A stretch of DNA of 64,000 bases. Source: CBDANZ01 sp965197865. GTDB taxonomy: Bacteria > Acidobacteriota > Vicinamibacteria > Vicinamibacterales > CAVVIG01. The notes under the pieces are model-generated. The model was not told the DNA's origin. It did not search any database and saw only the letters and a program-made list of their open reading frames with translations. This document shows positions 35,314 through 43,537 of this stretch, piece by piece. The position numbers and the translations under genes are program-made. Each line of letters opens with the position of its first letter. Positions within the stretch are counted from its first letter, which is position 1. The stretch is taken from contig CBDANZ010000005.1 in assembly GCA_965197865.1 (NCBI GenBank), positions 744,001 through 808,000 on the forward strand, written 5' to 3'.

Positions 35314-36710
35314 TTGGAAATTGAAGCGGCTCCAAACCCTGTGGTTTGATGACGTTGCGAGACGAACATCACGCCACGAGAGAAAGGAGCCGAGATGAGC
35401 AGTGTCCTACGATCGGTCAGGAAGCGCAAGAAAGGTCGCACGTTGGGCGCGGTCGACGTCATCGCCCGAGAGGGGTACGCGGAGCTGGAGGTCGATGCCA
35501 AGGTGGAATTGATCCGGTCCTTGATTCCGCTGGGGTTGCTGCACATCGAGGAATTGCTCGACGAGGAAGTGACCGCGCTGGCTGGCGAACGCTACGCCCG
35601 CAAAGACCCGTCAGTCGGCGGGCGCCGTCATGGGAGCAACCCCGGGACGGTCGGGTTGGCCGGCCAGCGCGTGCCGATTCGCGTGCCCCGGATTCGCCAT
35701 GTCACGGAGCGCGAGATTCCACTACGGTCGTACGAGGCGCTGCATGGCGATCGCGCCGTCAATGACCTGTTGTTGAGGCGCGTGCTGTATGGGATCTCGT
35801 GCCGCAACGACGCGGCGGCCGCCGAGGCGATTCCCGGGGCGATCGGCCTGTCGGGGTCGACGGTGTCCCGCGCGTTCATTCAGGCCAGCGCGACGAAACT
35901 CCGCGAACTCCAGGAGCGGGACCTCTCCGGGGAGGACGTTGTGGCCCTCGTGCTGGACGGCAAGACGTTCGCCGAGGCGACGATGGTCGTCGCGCTGGGC
36001 ATCACGATGACGGGGGACAAACGGTTCCTGGGCTTTGTCGAGACGGACACCGAGAATGAGCAGGTGTTGACCCCGTTCCTCCGGTCCTTGGTCGAGCGGG
36101 GCCTCGATGTTTCCCAGGGGCTTCTGGTGATCGTAGATGGCGGCAAGGGGCTCCGGACGGCCGTGCGGCACGCCTTCCGCCACCGCGCCCTGGTGCAACG
36201 GTGTCAATGGCACAAGCGCGAGAACGTGGTGAGTGACCTGACCAAGCGTGAGCAGCCGGTGTGGCGGCAGCGTCTCCAGCGCGCCTACAACCGTCCGGAG
36301 TACGACGAGGCCCTCGCCGCCCTCCAGTTGCTCCAGCCTGAGCTGGCGGATCGGAACCAATCGGCGGCCGGCAGTCTGGCGGAAGGCCTGGACGAGACCC
36401 TGACGTTGCATCGCCTCGGCGTGTATGGCGTGCTGGGCCGGTCGCTGAAGACGACGAACGGCCTCGAGTCCATCAACGCGCTCATTGAGGAGCGCTGTGC
36501 GAAGGTCGATCCCTGGCAGAACTCAAGTCAACGCCAGCGCGGGCTCGCCACGGCGCTCCTGGACATCGAGCCGCGTCTACGCAAGGTGATGGGCTACCGG
36601 CACCTGCCCAGGCTTCGTGACGCATTGAAGCGAGAGTTGAAGATCGACACGACGACATCGAAGACGAAAGCCGCGTAAGCCATCAGGAGTCGCGGAGAGT
36701 TTCAACTAAG
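35309..36710. mobile_element. IS256-type insertion sequence
   Basis: About 1.4 kb bounded by imperfect terminal inverted repeats. The left end reads CTTAGTTGGAAATTGAAGCG (35309 on), and the right end in reverse complement CTTAGTTGAAACTCTCCGCG (36710 backwards); 18 of the first 25 positions match. It contains one transposase. I find no 8- or 9-base target duplication: GAGCGAAA on the left, AATGGGCT on the right. Confidence 0.8.
35395..36678 (+). CDS. IS256 family transposase
   Basis: A 427-residue mutator-type DDE transposase. The catalytic triad is visible as Asp in VALVLDGKTFAEA, Asp in LLVIVDGGKGLR, and Glu in TTNGLESINALIEERC. QRCQWHKRENVVSDL is the conserved CxxH-type region between the second Asp and the Glu. 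An intact frame, full length and both terminal repeats suggest it may still be mobile. ATG 35395 follows a purine-rich GAAAGGAGCC. Confidence 0.95.
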   Translation: MSSVLRSVRKRKKGRTLGAVDVIAREGYAELEVDAKVELIRSLIPLGLLHIEELLDEEVTALAGERYARKDPSVGGRRHGSNPGTVGLAGQRVPIRVPRIRHVTEREIPLRSYEALHGDRAVNDLLLRRVLYGISCRNDAAAAEAIPGAIGLSGSTVSRAFIQASATKLRELQERDLSGEDVVALVLDGKTFAEATMVVALGITMTGDKRFLGFVETDTENEQVLTPFLRSLVERGLDVSQGLLVIVDGGKGLRTAVRHAFRHRALVQRCQWHKRENVVSDLTKREQPVWRQRLQRAYNRPEYDEALAALQLLQPELADRNQSAAGSLAEGLDETLTLHRLGVYGVLGRSLKTTNGLESINALIEERCAKVDPWQNSSQRQRGLATALLDIEPRLRKVMGYRHLPRLRDALKRELKIDTTTSKTKAA

Positions 36711-36726
36711 AATGGGCTTGACTCGA

Positions 36727-38922
36727 CTACTCCAGCGCCTGCCGGAAGCGATGATACAGGTACGACGTGAGGAGCAGCAGCACGCCCAGGCTGAGCACAC
36801 TCGACACGCGATAGATCTGATCGAGCTCGGCCAGGTCCACGGTAAACACTTTCAGGATGGTGAGCCCGAACACCACGATCCCGGTGTACCGAATCGGCGC
36901 GTATCGCTGGCGGATGCCGGCGACGATCAGCCCCGTGGCGTAGACAGCCCATGTGATCGAAAGCATCAGCTCCCGTCCGAAGCGACCGGTTCCTCCAGGC
37001 GGGGCGCCGAGGGCCCAGTACGCGCGGATTTCCGACGTGAGGAGCGAGAGCGTGAGAACCTGCGCAGTGACGAGCGCGAGTCCCACCTCGAAGGCATGAG
37101 CCTGGCTGCCATCGCGCCGATGATGGATCCACGCCGTCGCGTAGGCCAGCGCAACCAGAAACGCGCCACATCCCGCTCGTCGGTTGAGGAACACAACCTG
37201 ATTGATCGTTGGTGCGGCGAACTGCAGCCCCAGGAGCTGGACCGACGCGAGCGCGAAGAGTACAAAGCCGCCGAGTCGCAGCCACTCCCGCCGTTGGCGG
37301 AGACCGAGCCACATCACCGCGGCACCCTCGGCGGCCCAGCCCATCGTTACCCACGCGCCATCGAACTGGATCGCGACGGCGACTGCGAGCAGCGTGAACG
37401 CCAACGTCGCAAAGTGCAGAGCGTGATCGCGCCGACGCGTCGCGAGCCAGAAGGCCATCGCGCCGTGCCAGAAGGCAAACATGAAGGCAATCGGCGCGGT
37501 GGCGGAGACGTTCACGGCCTCGATGAGCCAGTTTGCCCCACCGTACGCTATAAGCCCGTTCAGATGCAGCGCCGCAATGTCCGCGCGCGTCAACTGATGA
37601 CCCTCGCGCAACGTGGCTTCGAAGTGCGCCAAGAGGTGGATCACGTAGATGGCCGTGACGGTGATAAGGCCGGCCGTGAGCCAGGTGCGGCCGGTATGGC
37701 CGCTAATCCACGCGAGAAACGGTGCAGCAGCCGCGAGCAGAACGACGAGGCGGACGGCGGCCCCTCCGATGCGGGCGCCGAGCATGCAGCTGGCCGTCGT
37801 TCCGCCCAGGACGAACACGAGCAGCGGAATCGAGTGCGGCGAGAGGATCGCAATCGAGGCCAGGTAGTACGCGAGCGGCGCCGTCCAGAGAACCGCTTCG
37901 ACGAGGCCGGCGAGCGCGTGCGACGATCGCCGGTTCTCGCGAAGAATGTAGAGAAACATCGCCAGAAACAGCGTCAAGAAGAGCTCGGTGACGAGGTATT
38001 TCGACGGCGTGTAGAAGCGAACCGCCCAGCCGAGCACCGTCAGAAAGGCAAAGCCATAGCTGACCGCGTTCAAAGTCGGCCAAAGGCGCCGGTGCGCGAG
38101 GTACATCGTGCCGGCGATGAGGACGGCGTCGTAGGTGAAGAGCGCGACCTGCGTGTCGACCACGCTCGGCAGAAGAAACGGCGTGGCAAACCCGCCGCCC
38201 ACCGCCAGTAGCGCGAGGCCCTGCGCCCGCTGCCGGTCCGCCATCCAGGCCGCCAGTACGGTGATGACGCACATCAACGCGAAGGCGAGCGGGCGTCCAA
38301 TCAGGTGATAGAGGGTGAACGCGGCGTACGTGGAGATGTACAAGACGGCTGCGCCACCACCCGAGATCGCGTGTCCGTAGAGGCTGTAGCCGGCGCGGTC
38401 GAAGCGGGTGCCCGCATAGATCAGGACGAGCCCCGCGACGGCGCCCTGCACGACTCGGGCGGTCTCGCCAATCCAGCCGCTCTCGAACGCCAGCTTTTCA
38501 AAGTAGCTGACGCCGACAACGATTGAGGCGACCCCGATGTACAGGAGCCATCGCGATCCGATCTGCGTCTCGAGCGAGTCGGTGGCGCTCTGAAGGTCCG
38601 GCCGGCCAGCTTGACGCGAAGGCGTCAGTCCGACGCTTGGAGGAGGTTGGGTCCAGAGGCGAGATTCCGGCGGGATCACCGGTGGCGGCGTCGGAGAGGG
38701 CCATTCGCGCGCGGTCGGCGGCGGTGCGGAGGTCTGCGGTTCTTCGGTAGTGTCCTGCCCTAGCCGGACCGGCGGCGCGCCCATCGCGATCGCCCGTCGC
38801 GCCTGCTCCAGCGCGGCGATGCGTTGACGGAGGTCGTCGAGCATCAGCTTCAGCCGCGAGGTTCGTGACCACACGTACATCACCACGGCCACGCCGCCGA
38901 CGAGAAGCAGGATTAGGAACAT
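36727..38922 (-). CDS. DUF2339 polytopic membrane protein
   Basis: A 731-residue membrane protein. A first hydrophobic helix (FLILLLVGGVAVVMYVWS) is followed by a coiled coil (LKLMLDDLRQRIAALEQARR), a Pro-rich linker, and then about 18-20 membrane helices. Typical DUF2339 elements include IGSRWLLYIGVASIVVGVSY, GYSLYGHAISGGGAAVLYIS and the C-terminal VFGLTILKVFTVDLAELD. The function is unknown. Its 3' end lies 16 bases from the IS256 right repeat. Confidence 0.88.
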   Translation of the reverse strand: MFLILLLVGGVAVVMYVWSRTSRLKLMLDDLRQRIAALEQARRAIAMGAPPVRLGQDTTEEPQTSAPPPTAREWPSPTPPPVIPPESRLWTQPPPSVGLTPSRQAGRPDLQSATDSLETQIGSRWLLYIGVASIVVGVSYFEKLAFESGWIGETARVVQGAVAGLVLIYAGTRFDRAGYSLYGHAISGGGAAVLYISTYAAFTLYHLIGRPLAFALMCVITVLAAWMADRQRAQGLALLAVGGGFATPFLLPSVVDTQVALFTYDAVLIAGTMYLAHRRLWPTLNAVSYGFAFLTVLGWAVRFYTPSKYLVTELFLTLFLAMFLYILRENRRSSHALAGLVEAVLWTAPLAYYLASIAILSPHSIPLLVFVLGGTTASCMLGARIGGAAVRLVVLLAAAAPFLAWISGHTGRTWLTAGLITVTAIYVIHLLAHFEATLREGHQLTRADIAALHLNGLIAYGGANWLIEAVNVSATAPIAFMFAFWHGAMAFWLATRRRDHALHFATLAFTLLAVAVAIQFDGAWVTMGWAAEGAAVMWLGLRQRREWLRLGGFVLFALASVQLLGLQFAAPTINQVVFLNRRAGCGAFLVALAYATAWIHHRRDGSQAHAFEVGLALVTAQVLTLSLLTSEIRAYWALGAPPGGTGRFGRELMLSITWAVYATGLIVAGIRQRYAPIRYTGIVVFGLTILKVFTVDLAELDQIYRVSSVLSLGVLLLLTSYLYHRFRQALE

Positions 38923-39038
38923 ACGTAGCGCTCCCTGGCCACCAGCCTGACCTCGATCGTCGAGCGAATTGTACGCCGCGAAAGGCTCTGGGTCTCTTCT
39001 GCATCGGCTTGGGTGCGGTGCCGCCTGCCGTCTGCATC

Positions 39039-40600
39039 GTGGAGTTCACCCGGAGCGGGCGGGGCACGTTGTCGTCGATCGATCCGCCTCGTCACCTGGT
39101 CGTTCGCGGCATTGGCACGTATACCGACGATCTCAAGCTCCCGGGGCTCCTGCACGCCACCATCCTACGGAGCCCGCACGCGCATGCGCGCGTGCTTTCA
39201 ATTGACACCAGATCGGCGCGCAGAATTCCCGGCGTCGTCGCGGTCCTGGTCGGCGCCGACATCAACGACAAGTGCGGCGTGGTGCCATGCTCCGCGTCAC
39301 TGCCAGGCTTGAAAGCGCCGCGACACACCGTGCTCGCCGGCGATCGGGTCTACTTCGTCGGTCACGGCGTGGTAGTGGCCGTCGCCACCGATCCCTACCT
39401 GGCTCGCGACGCGGTCGAGGCCATCGAGGTGGACTACGATCCGCTGCCCGCAGTCGTCAATCCCGAAGAGGCGCTTAAAGCCGGTGCGCTGCTGACGCAT
39501 CCGGACCTCGGCACCAACGTTGCCTACACGCACACCATGGGGGGCGGCGACATCGACGATGCGTTCCGCCGCGCGGACAAGATCATCGGGCAGCGCCTGA
39601 TCCATCAGCGGCTCACGCCGATGCCGATCGAGCCGCGCGCTGGCGTGGCTTCGTTTCATGCGGGCGAAGGCACGCTCACGATCTGGACGGCGACGCAAGT
39701 TCCGCACCTAGTGCGGACGCTCCTGCCGGGCATGATCGCCATCGCCGAGAACAAGCTGCGGATTATCGTTCCAGAAGTCGGGGGCGGGTTTGGCGCGAAG
39801 CTGAACGTCTATGCCGAGGAAGCGCTCTGCGGTCATCTGGCGATGCGGCTCGGCGCGGCGGTCAAGTGGGTGGAATCGCGCCGCGAGAACGCGGCGGCGA
39901 CCATTCACGGCCGGGACCAGATTGGCAACTATAAAATGGCCGTCAAGAGCGACGGAACCATTGCGATTGGCGCGATGGCGACCCATTACGCCATCGAATC
40001 GTCCTCTGTGCTGTGGGACCGCTGTCCGCTGCTCTCGGAGACCGCCGCGCAGATCGACGACGTCCAGATCCGCAACCGGGGAACGATCGGCGGCAACCTG
40101 GCGCACGCCGATCCGGCTGCCGATTGGCCGGCCACCATATCTCGCGCTCGATGCCGAGCTCGAACTCGCCGGGCGCAAGGGTCGGCGAACGGTTCGCGCG
40201 GGCGATTGTTTTCGTCGACTTGTTCCAGACCGCGATCGGCCCCGACGAGATCCTGTGCGAGATCCGCGTGCCGGCCACGCCGCGGTCGGTCGCCTACGAA
40301 AAGACCGAGCAGAAGGCGAGCGGCTTTGCGCTGGCCGGGGTGGCGGTGGTCGTTCCCCGCGCCGGAGACCTGCGGATTGGGGTGACCGACATGACGGCGA
40401 AGGCGTATCCTGCCGACGCCGCCGAAAGGGCGCTGGACGGCCGCCCGGCGCCGAGCCCGGAAGCTATTGCCCGGGCCGCCGCGCTGGTGGGTGGAACCGT
40501 CCAGGCGCTGGGCGACATCCACGCGTCGCCCGAGTTCCGCATCCACCTCGCCAAGGTCAACACGCGGCGGGCGCTGATGCGTGCCTTTCAGTTGACATGA
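39039..40600 (+). pseudogene. Molybdenum hydroxylase remnant: CoxL-type N-half fused to CoxM-type C-half
   Basis: The first part (to about 39975) is the N-terminal half of a large, molybdopterin-binding subunit (RGIGTYTDDLKLPGLLHATI; RSPHAHARVLSIDT; VPEVGGGFGAKLNVYAEEAL). It joins in frame to the middle of an FAD-binding subunit (HYAIESSSVLWDRCPLLSET; VQIRNRGTIGGNLAHADPAA). The FAD subunit then breaks frame twice: YLALDAELELAGRKGRRTV continues in the next frame from about 40130, and VFVDLFQTAIGPDEILCEIR in the third from about 40207. The large subunit's C-half, the FAD subunit's N-terminus and any 2Fe-2S subunit are missing. GTG 39039 is only a possible start. It overlaps the CoxG-like gene. 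Confidence 0.85.
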
Positions 40601-41106
40601 GATTGACCGCGGCCACCTCCGTGGCGGCTTCTCGCGAGGCGGTCATTGCGGCGCTGGTCGATCCGGGCGTTCTTCGTCGAATTATCCCGGGCTGCGAGGA
40701 GTTGCTCGAGACTGCTCCCGACACGTTTCAGGTGCGGGTGCAGATCGGGGTGGCGGGACTGAAAGGCAGCTACACGGGGTCCCTCACCCTGCGCGACCGT
40801 TGGCCGCCCGCGTCGTTCACGTTGTCGTTCGATGGAAAGGGCAGTCCCGGTTTCGTGCGCGGCACGGCTGAGGTTCGCCGTGCCAGCAGGGGCGATAGAG
40901 GTGGCGGAGCCGAAACGAGCGACAGTGCCGCGACCCACGCTGGCACCGACGTCGGCTGCGACGCCGACGTGCAGGTCGGCGGGCTGATTGCCTCCGTCGG
41001 ATCTCGGCTCGTCGACGCCATGGCGCGCAAGCTCGCCGCCGACTTCTTCCGCCAGCTCGCTGTCGAAATTGCCGCAACAACGCGCGCATCCGACAGGGTA
41101 AACTAA
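40597..41106 (+). CDS. CoxG-like SRPBCC domain protein
   Basis: A 169-residue START/SRPBCC-fold protein of the CoxG group. It has LTAATSVAASREAVIAALVD, the signature LRRIIPGCEELLETAPDTFQ, and KGSYTGSLTLRDR. Relatives are encoded with molybdenum hydroxylases and may assist assembly or membrane recruitment. ATG 40597 overlaps the preceding stop (ATGA), which ties it to the decayed hydroxylase. A Ser/Gly/Asp-rich stretch near residues 95-125 is unusual and may be a loop. With the hydroxylase broken, its role here is doubtful. Confidence 0.82.
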   Translation: MRLTAATSVAASREAVIAALVDPGVLRRIIPGCEELLETAPDTFQVRVQIGVAGLKGSYTGSLTLRDRWPPASFTLSFDGKGSPGFVRGTAEVRRASRGDRGGGAETSDSAATHAGTDVGCDADVQVGGLIASVGSRLVDAMARKLAADFFRQLAVEIAATTRASDRVN

Positions 41107-41112
41107 CCGGTC

Positions 41113-41502
41113 GTGCGTGCCGCAGCCGAAGGAATCCAGACCGGTGGCCTCGCGCTGTTGTGCCTCGCCGCCTGGGCGGTGCCGGGCGCCGGACACCTGT
41201 GGCTGGGCCGCCGCTCCAAAGGTCTGGTCTTTCTCGTCGCGCTCCCGCTCATGTTCGCAATCGGCCTCGCCATCTACGGACAACTGTTTTCGTTCACCCT
41301 CGGGGATCCGCTGATCGCGCTCGCCTCGCTCGCGGCTCTTGGGATCGGGATCCCGTACTTCATCGCGAGCACGCTTGGTGCCGGCGCCGCCAACGTTTCG
41401 GTCGTGACCTACGAATACGGCAACGCCTTCATCATTGTCGCCGGCCTGCTGAACTTGCTCACCGTGCTCGACGCGTACGACATCGCGCTGGGCCGCAAGT
41501 AA
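41113..41502 (+). CDS. Small DUF6677-like membrane protein
   Basis: A 129-residue protein with about four hydrophobic segments. It has the motif AWAVPGAGHLWLGRRSKGLV near the N-terminus, as in TM2-like or DUF6677 proteins that keep a GxGHxxLG turn between helices. GTG 41113 is the start. Its stop overlaps the ATG of the following small gene, so the two are coupled. Role unknown. Confidence 0.7.
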   Translation: MRAAAEGIQTGGLALLCLAAWAVPGAGHLWLGRRSKGLVFLVALPLMFAIGLAIYGQLFSFTLGDPLIALASLAALGIGIPYFIASTLGAGAANVSVVTYEYGNAFIIVAGLLNLLTVLDAYDIALGRK

Positions 41503-41675
41503 TGCAGAGCCACCTCCTGCTGCTCGTCATCTTCGCCTTTTTTGTATCGCTCGTGTTCGCTCTCCTCGCCAGAGACGACGCCCGCGAGCAGTTGCAGTTT
41601 GGCGGTTTGCTGATGGCCGGCTTCATCGCCGTGGCCTTCGTCCTTGGCTGGCTGATGTATCCGTTCCCGCTGTAA
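41502..41675 (+). CDS. 57-residue two-helix membrane protein
   Basis: A small protein, MQSHLLLLVIFAFFVSLVFA at the N-terminus and GLLMAGFIAVAFVLGWLMYP near the end, forming two membrane helices joined by a charged loop (RDDAREQLQ). The ATG overlaps the upstream TAA. Coupling and a clean hydrophobic pattern support a real gene; the function is unknown. Confidence 0.65.
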   Translation: MQSHLLLLVIFAFFVSLVFALLARDDAREQLQFGGLLMAGFIAVAFVLGWLMYPFPL

Positions 41676-41702
41676 GAGGGTCAGGTATAATTCGTGGCCG
41701 CT

Positions 41703-42482
41703 ATGGCCTTTGACAATCTTCTCGTCGAACGCGACGATCGGGTGGCCATCGTCACGATCAGCCGCCCCAAAGTCCTCAACGCTCTCAACACCCAGACCCT
41801 CGACGAGCTGCGGCGCGCCATGTTCGACGCCAAGCAGGACGACGGCGTGCGCGTCGTGATCGTCACGGGCGCGGGCGACAAGGCGTTTGTTGCGGGCGCC
41901 GACATCAACGAGCTCGCGGGACTGTCGCCGACCTCGGGGCGCGAGCACTCGCTCACCGGACAGGACGTCTTCGATCTCGTCGAGAACCTCGGGAAGCCGG
42001 TCATCGCGGCGATCAACGGATACGCGCTCGGCGGCGGCTGCGAGCTGGCACTGGCGTGCACGCTGCGGATCGCGGCCGACAGCGCGAAGCTTGGCCAGCC
42101 AGAGATCAATCTTGGCATCATTCCGGGGTACGCCGGGACACAACGACTCTCGCGACTGGTCGGCAAGAGCAAGGCGATGGAGATGATCCTGACCGGTGCG
42201 CCGGTGGGCGCTGCGGAGGCGGAGCGGATCGGCCTGGTCAACCGGGTTGTGCCGGTCGCCGCGTTGATGACCGAAGCGCGGAAGCTGGCGGACGAGCTCG
42301 CCCGTCAGGCGCCCATCGCGGTGCGCTACATCATCCACGCGATCAACCAGGGCTTCGAGATGCCGCTTGCCGAGGGCGCGATGTTCGAGGCGACACTCTT
42401 CGGGCTCGTGACGGCAACCGACGACATGCGCGAAGGCACCCGCGCATTTCTCGAGAAGCGGAAGCCTGACTTCAAAGGATGA
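41703..42482 (+). CDS. Enoyl-CoA hydratase/isomerase family protein
   Basis: A crotonase-fold enzyme of 259 residues. The oxyanion hole segments are GAGDKAFVAGADINELAGL and NGYALGGGCELALACTLRIA. The two catalytic Glu positions of true hydratases are in GGGCELALA and GQPEINLGIIPGYAGTQRL, and both are present. It should hydrate 2-enoyl-CoA in beta-oxidation or a related pathway. ATG 41703 is used; GTG 41694 is an in-frame alternative. A TATAAT at 41685-41690 lies very close, so the transcript may have almost no leader. Confidence 0.92.
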   Translation: MAFDNLLVERDDRVAIVTISRPKVLNALNTQTLDELRRAMFDAKQDDGVRVVIVTGAGDKAFVAGADINELAGLSPTSGREHSLTGQDVFDLVENLGKPVIAAINGYALGGGCELALACTLRIAADSAKLGQPEINLGIIPGYAGTQRLSRLVGKSKAMEMILTGAPVGAAEAERIGLVNRVVPVAALMTEARKLADELARQAPIAVRYIIHAINQGFEMPLAEGAMFEATLFGLVTATDDMREGTRAFLEKRKPDFKG

Positions 42483-42548
42483 CAGCGCGTGCGGCCACGC
42501 GAGCCCGAGGCTATGGGGATCCGCGGGCGAGCGTCAGCGTCAGTTCGC

Positions 42549-42569
42549 GCCGGGGGTGAGGCCCCCGGC
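42549..42569. repeat. GC-rich hairpin upstream of ribH
   Basis: GCCGGGGG (42549-42556) and CCCCCGGC (42562-42569) enclose TGAGG and are followed by ACCAG. It resembles the other short hairpins in the window (stem, TGA-containing loop, stem). No T-run follows, so it is not a clear terminator. Confidence 0.55.
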
Positions 42570-42601
42570 ACCAGTTTGGAAGGAAGCTAGCGCTTGCGTT
42601 C

Positions 42602-43078
42602 ATGCGCACGATCGAAGGCAGTCAGTCAGCGAGCGGCCTGAGGTTCGCGATTGTTGTGTCGAAGTACCACGACTTCGTCACCGACCGCCTGGAGGCCGGC
42701 GCGCTTGGGGCGCTCGCGGCGGCGGGCGCCAGTGGAGAGCAGATCACAATCGTGCGGGTGCCGGGCGCGTTCGAAATCACGACGGCGGCGCGCCGGGTCG
42801 CCGAAAGCGGGGCGTTCGACGCAATCGTCTGTCTCGGCTGTCTGATTCGCGGCGAAACGCCGCACTTCGAGTACATCGCGTCGGCCGTGTCGAACGGCCT
42901 CACCGAGTTGGCCGGCGCCACCGGCGTGCCGATGACATTCGGCGTGCTCACCACGAACTCGGTCGAAGAGGCGCTCCAGCGTGCAGTCGACGGACCGTCC
43001 AACAAAGGCTGGGAGGCGGCCTCGGCCGCCGTCGAGATGGCGACCCTCGTGGCCGAGATTCGGCGCCAGAAGACATGA
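42602..43078 (+). CDS. ribH: 6,7-dimethyl-8-ribityllumazine synthase
   Basis: Penultimate step of riboflavin synthesis; forms icosahedral or smaller assemblies in the cytoplasm. The 158-residue length is typical. Motifs are FAIVVSKYHDFVTDRLEAGA, VRVPGAFEITTAARRVAE, CLGCLIRGETPHFEYIASAV and FGVLTTNSVEEALQRA. The catalytic His of the ETPHFEY segment is present. The upstream 120 bases show no FMN riboswitch. Its stop overlaps the nusB ATG. Confidence 0.96.
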   Translation: MRTIEGSQSASGLRFAIVVSKYHDFVTDRLEAGALGALAAAGASGEQITIVRVPGAFEITTAARRVAESGAFDAIVCLGCLIRGETPHFEYIASAVSNGLTELAGATGVPMTFGVLTTNSVEEALQRAVDGPSNKGWEAASAAVEMATLVAEIRRQKT

Positions 43079-43536
43079 AGAAAGAGGGGCGTCATCTCGC
43101 CCGAGAGGCGACGCTTCAAATCTTGTATCAGTGGGAGATCGGCCGGACCGAGGTCAAATGCGCCGCCGACACGTTCTTTTCAGAGCAGTGGGTCGGCGCG
43201 TTCCCGCCCTCCGACGAGCTCCACAGGTTTGCGTCCGCGCTCGCCGGCGACACGGTCCGGCGCCTGCCCGCCATCGATCCCCTGATTGCCGAAACGACTG
43301 AGCGCTGGAGGCCGGAGCGCATGGCCGTCGTGGACCGGCTGATTCTGCGGATGGCGGTGTGCGAGCTGCTGCGGGACCCCGAGACGCCTCCCGCGGTCGT
43401 TATCAACGAGGCCCTCGAGCTGGCGCGAACGTTCAGCACTGAGGAGTCGGTGAAGTTCATCAACGGCATGCTGGACGGGATTCGGAAGAAGATAGAGTCA
43501 AGCACGGAGTCACGAAAGCACGAAAAAGACCTCTGA
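43075..43536 (+). CDS. nusB: Transcription antitermination factor NusB
   Basis: An all-helical RNA-binding protein that works with NusE in rRNA antitermination; 153 residues. It begins MKKEGRHLAREATLQILYQW and has VDRLILRMAVCELL, PAVVINEALELARTFSTEES and VKFINGMLDGIRKK. The last dozen residues (STESRKHEKDL) are encoded by a CACGAAAGCACGAAA-type repeat and are not part of the fold. The gene overlaps ribH (ATGA), a common ribH-nusB arrangement. Confidence 0.94.
   Translation: MKKEGRHLAREATLQILYQWEIGRTEVKCAADTFFSEQWVGAFPPSDELHRFASALAGDTVRRLPAIDPLIAETTERWRPERMAVVDRLILRMAVCELLRDPETPPAVVINEALELARTFSTEESVKFINGMLDGIRKKIESSTESRKHEKDL
43502..43527. repeat. CACGAA-type repeat forming the nusB 3' end
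   Basis: CACGGAGTCACGAAAGCACG is a run of degenerate CACG(A/G)A units, like those of the CCACGAAGG family. It is translated as the NusB tail. Confidence 0.5.
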
Positions 43537-43537
43537 G

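Noticed and set aside
36727..38211. Long plus-strand open frame opposite the DUF2339 gene
   Set aside because: It gives a highly charged, non-membrane product with no recognisable motif; the minus strand encodes a clear polytopic protein.
42483..42601. Possible FMN riboswitch before ribH
   Set aside because: None of the conserved RFN blocks are seen, and the gap is mostly a GC hairpin.
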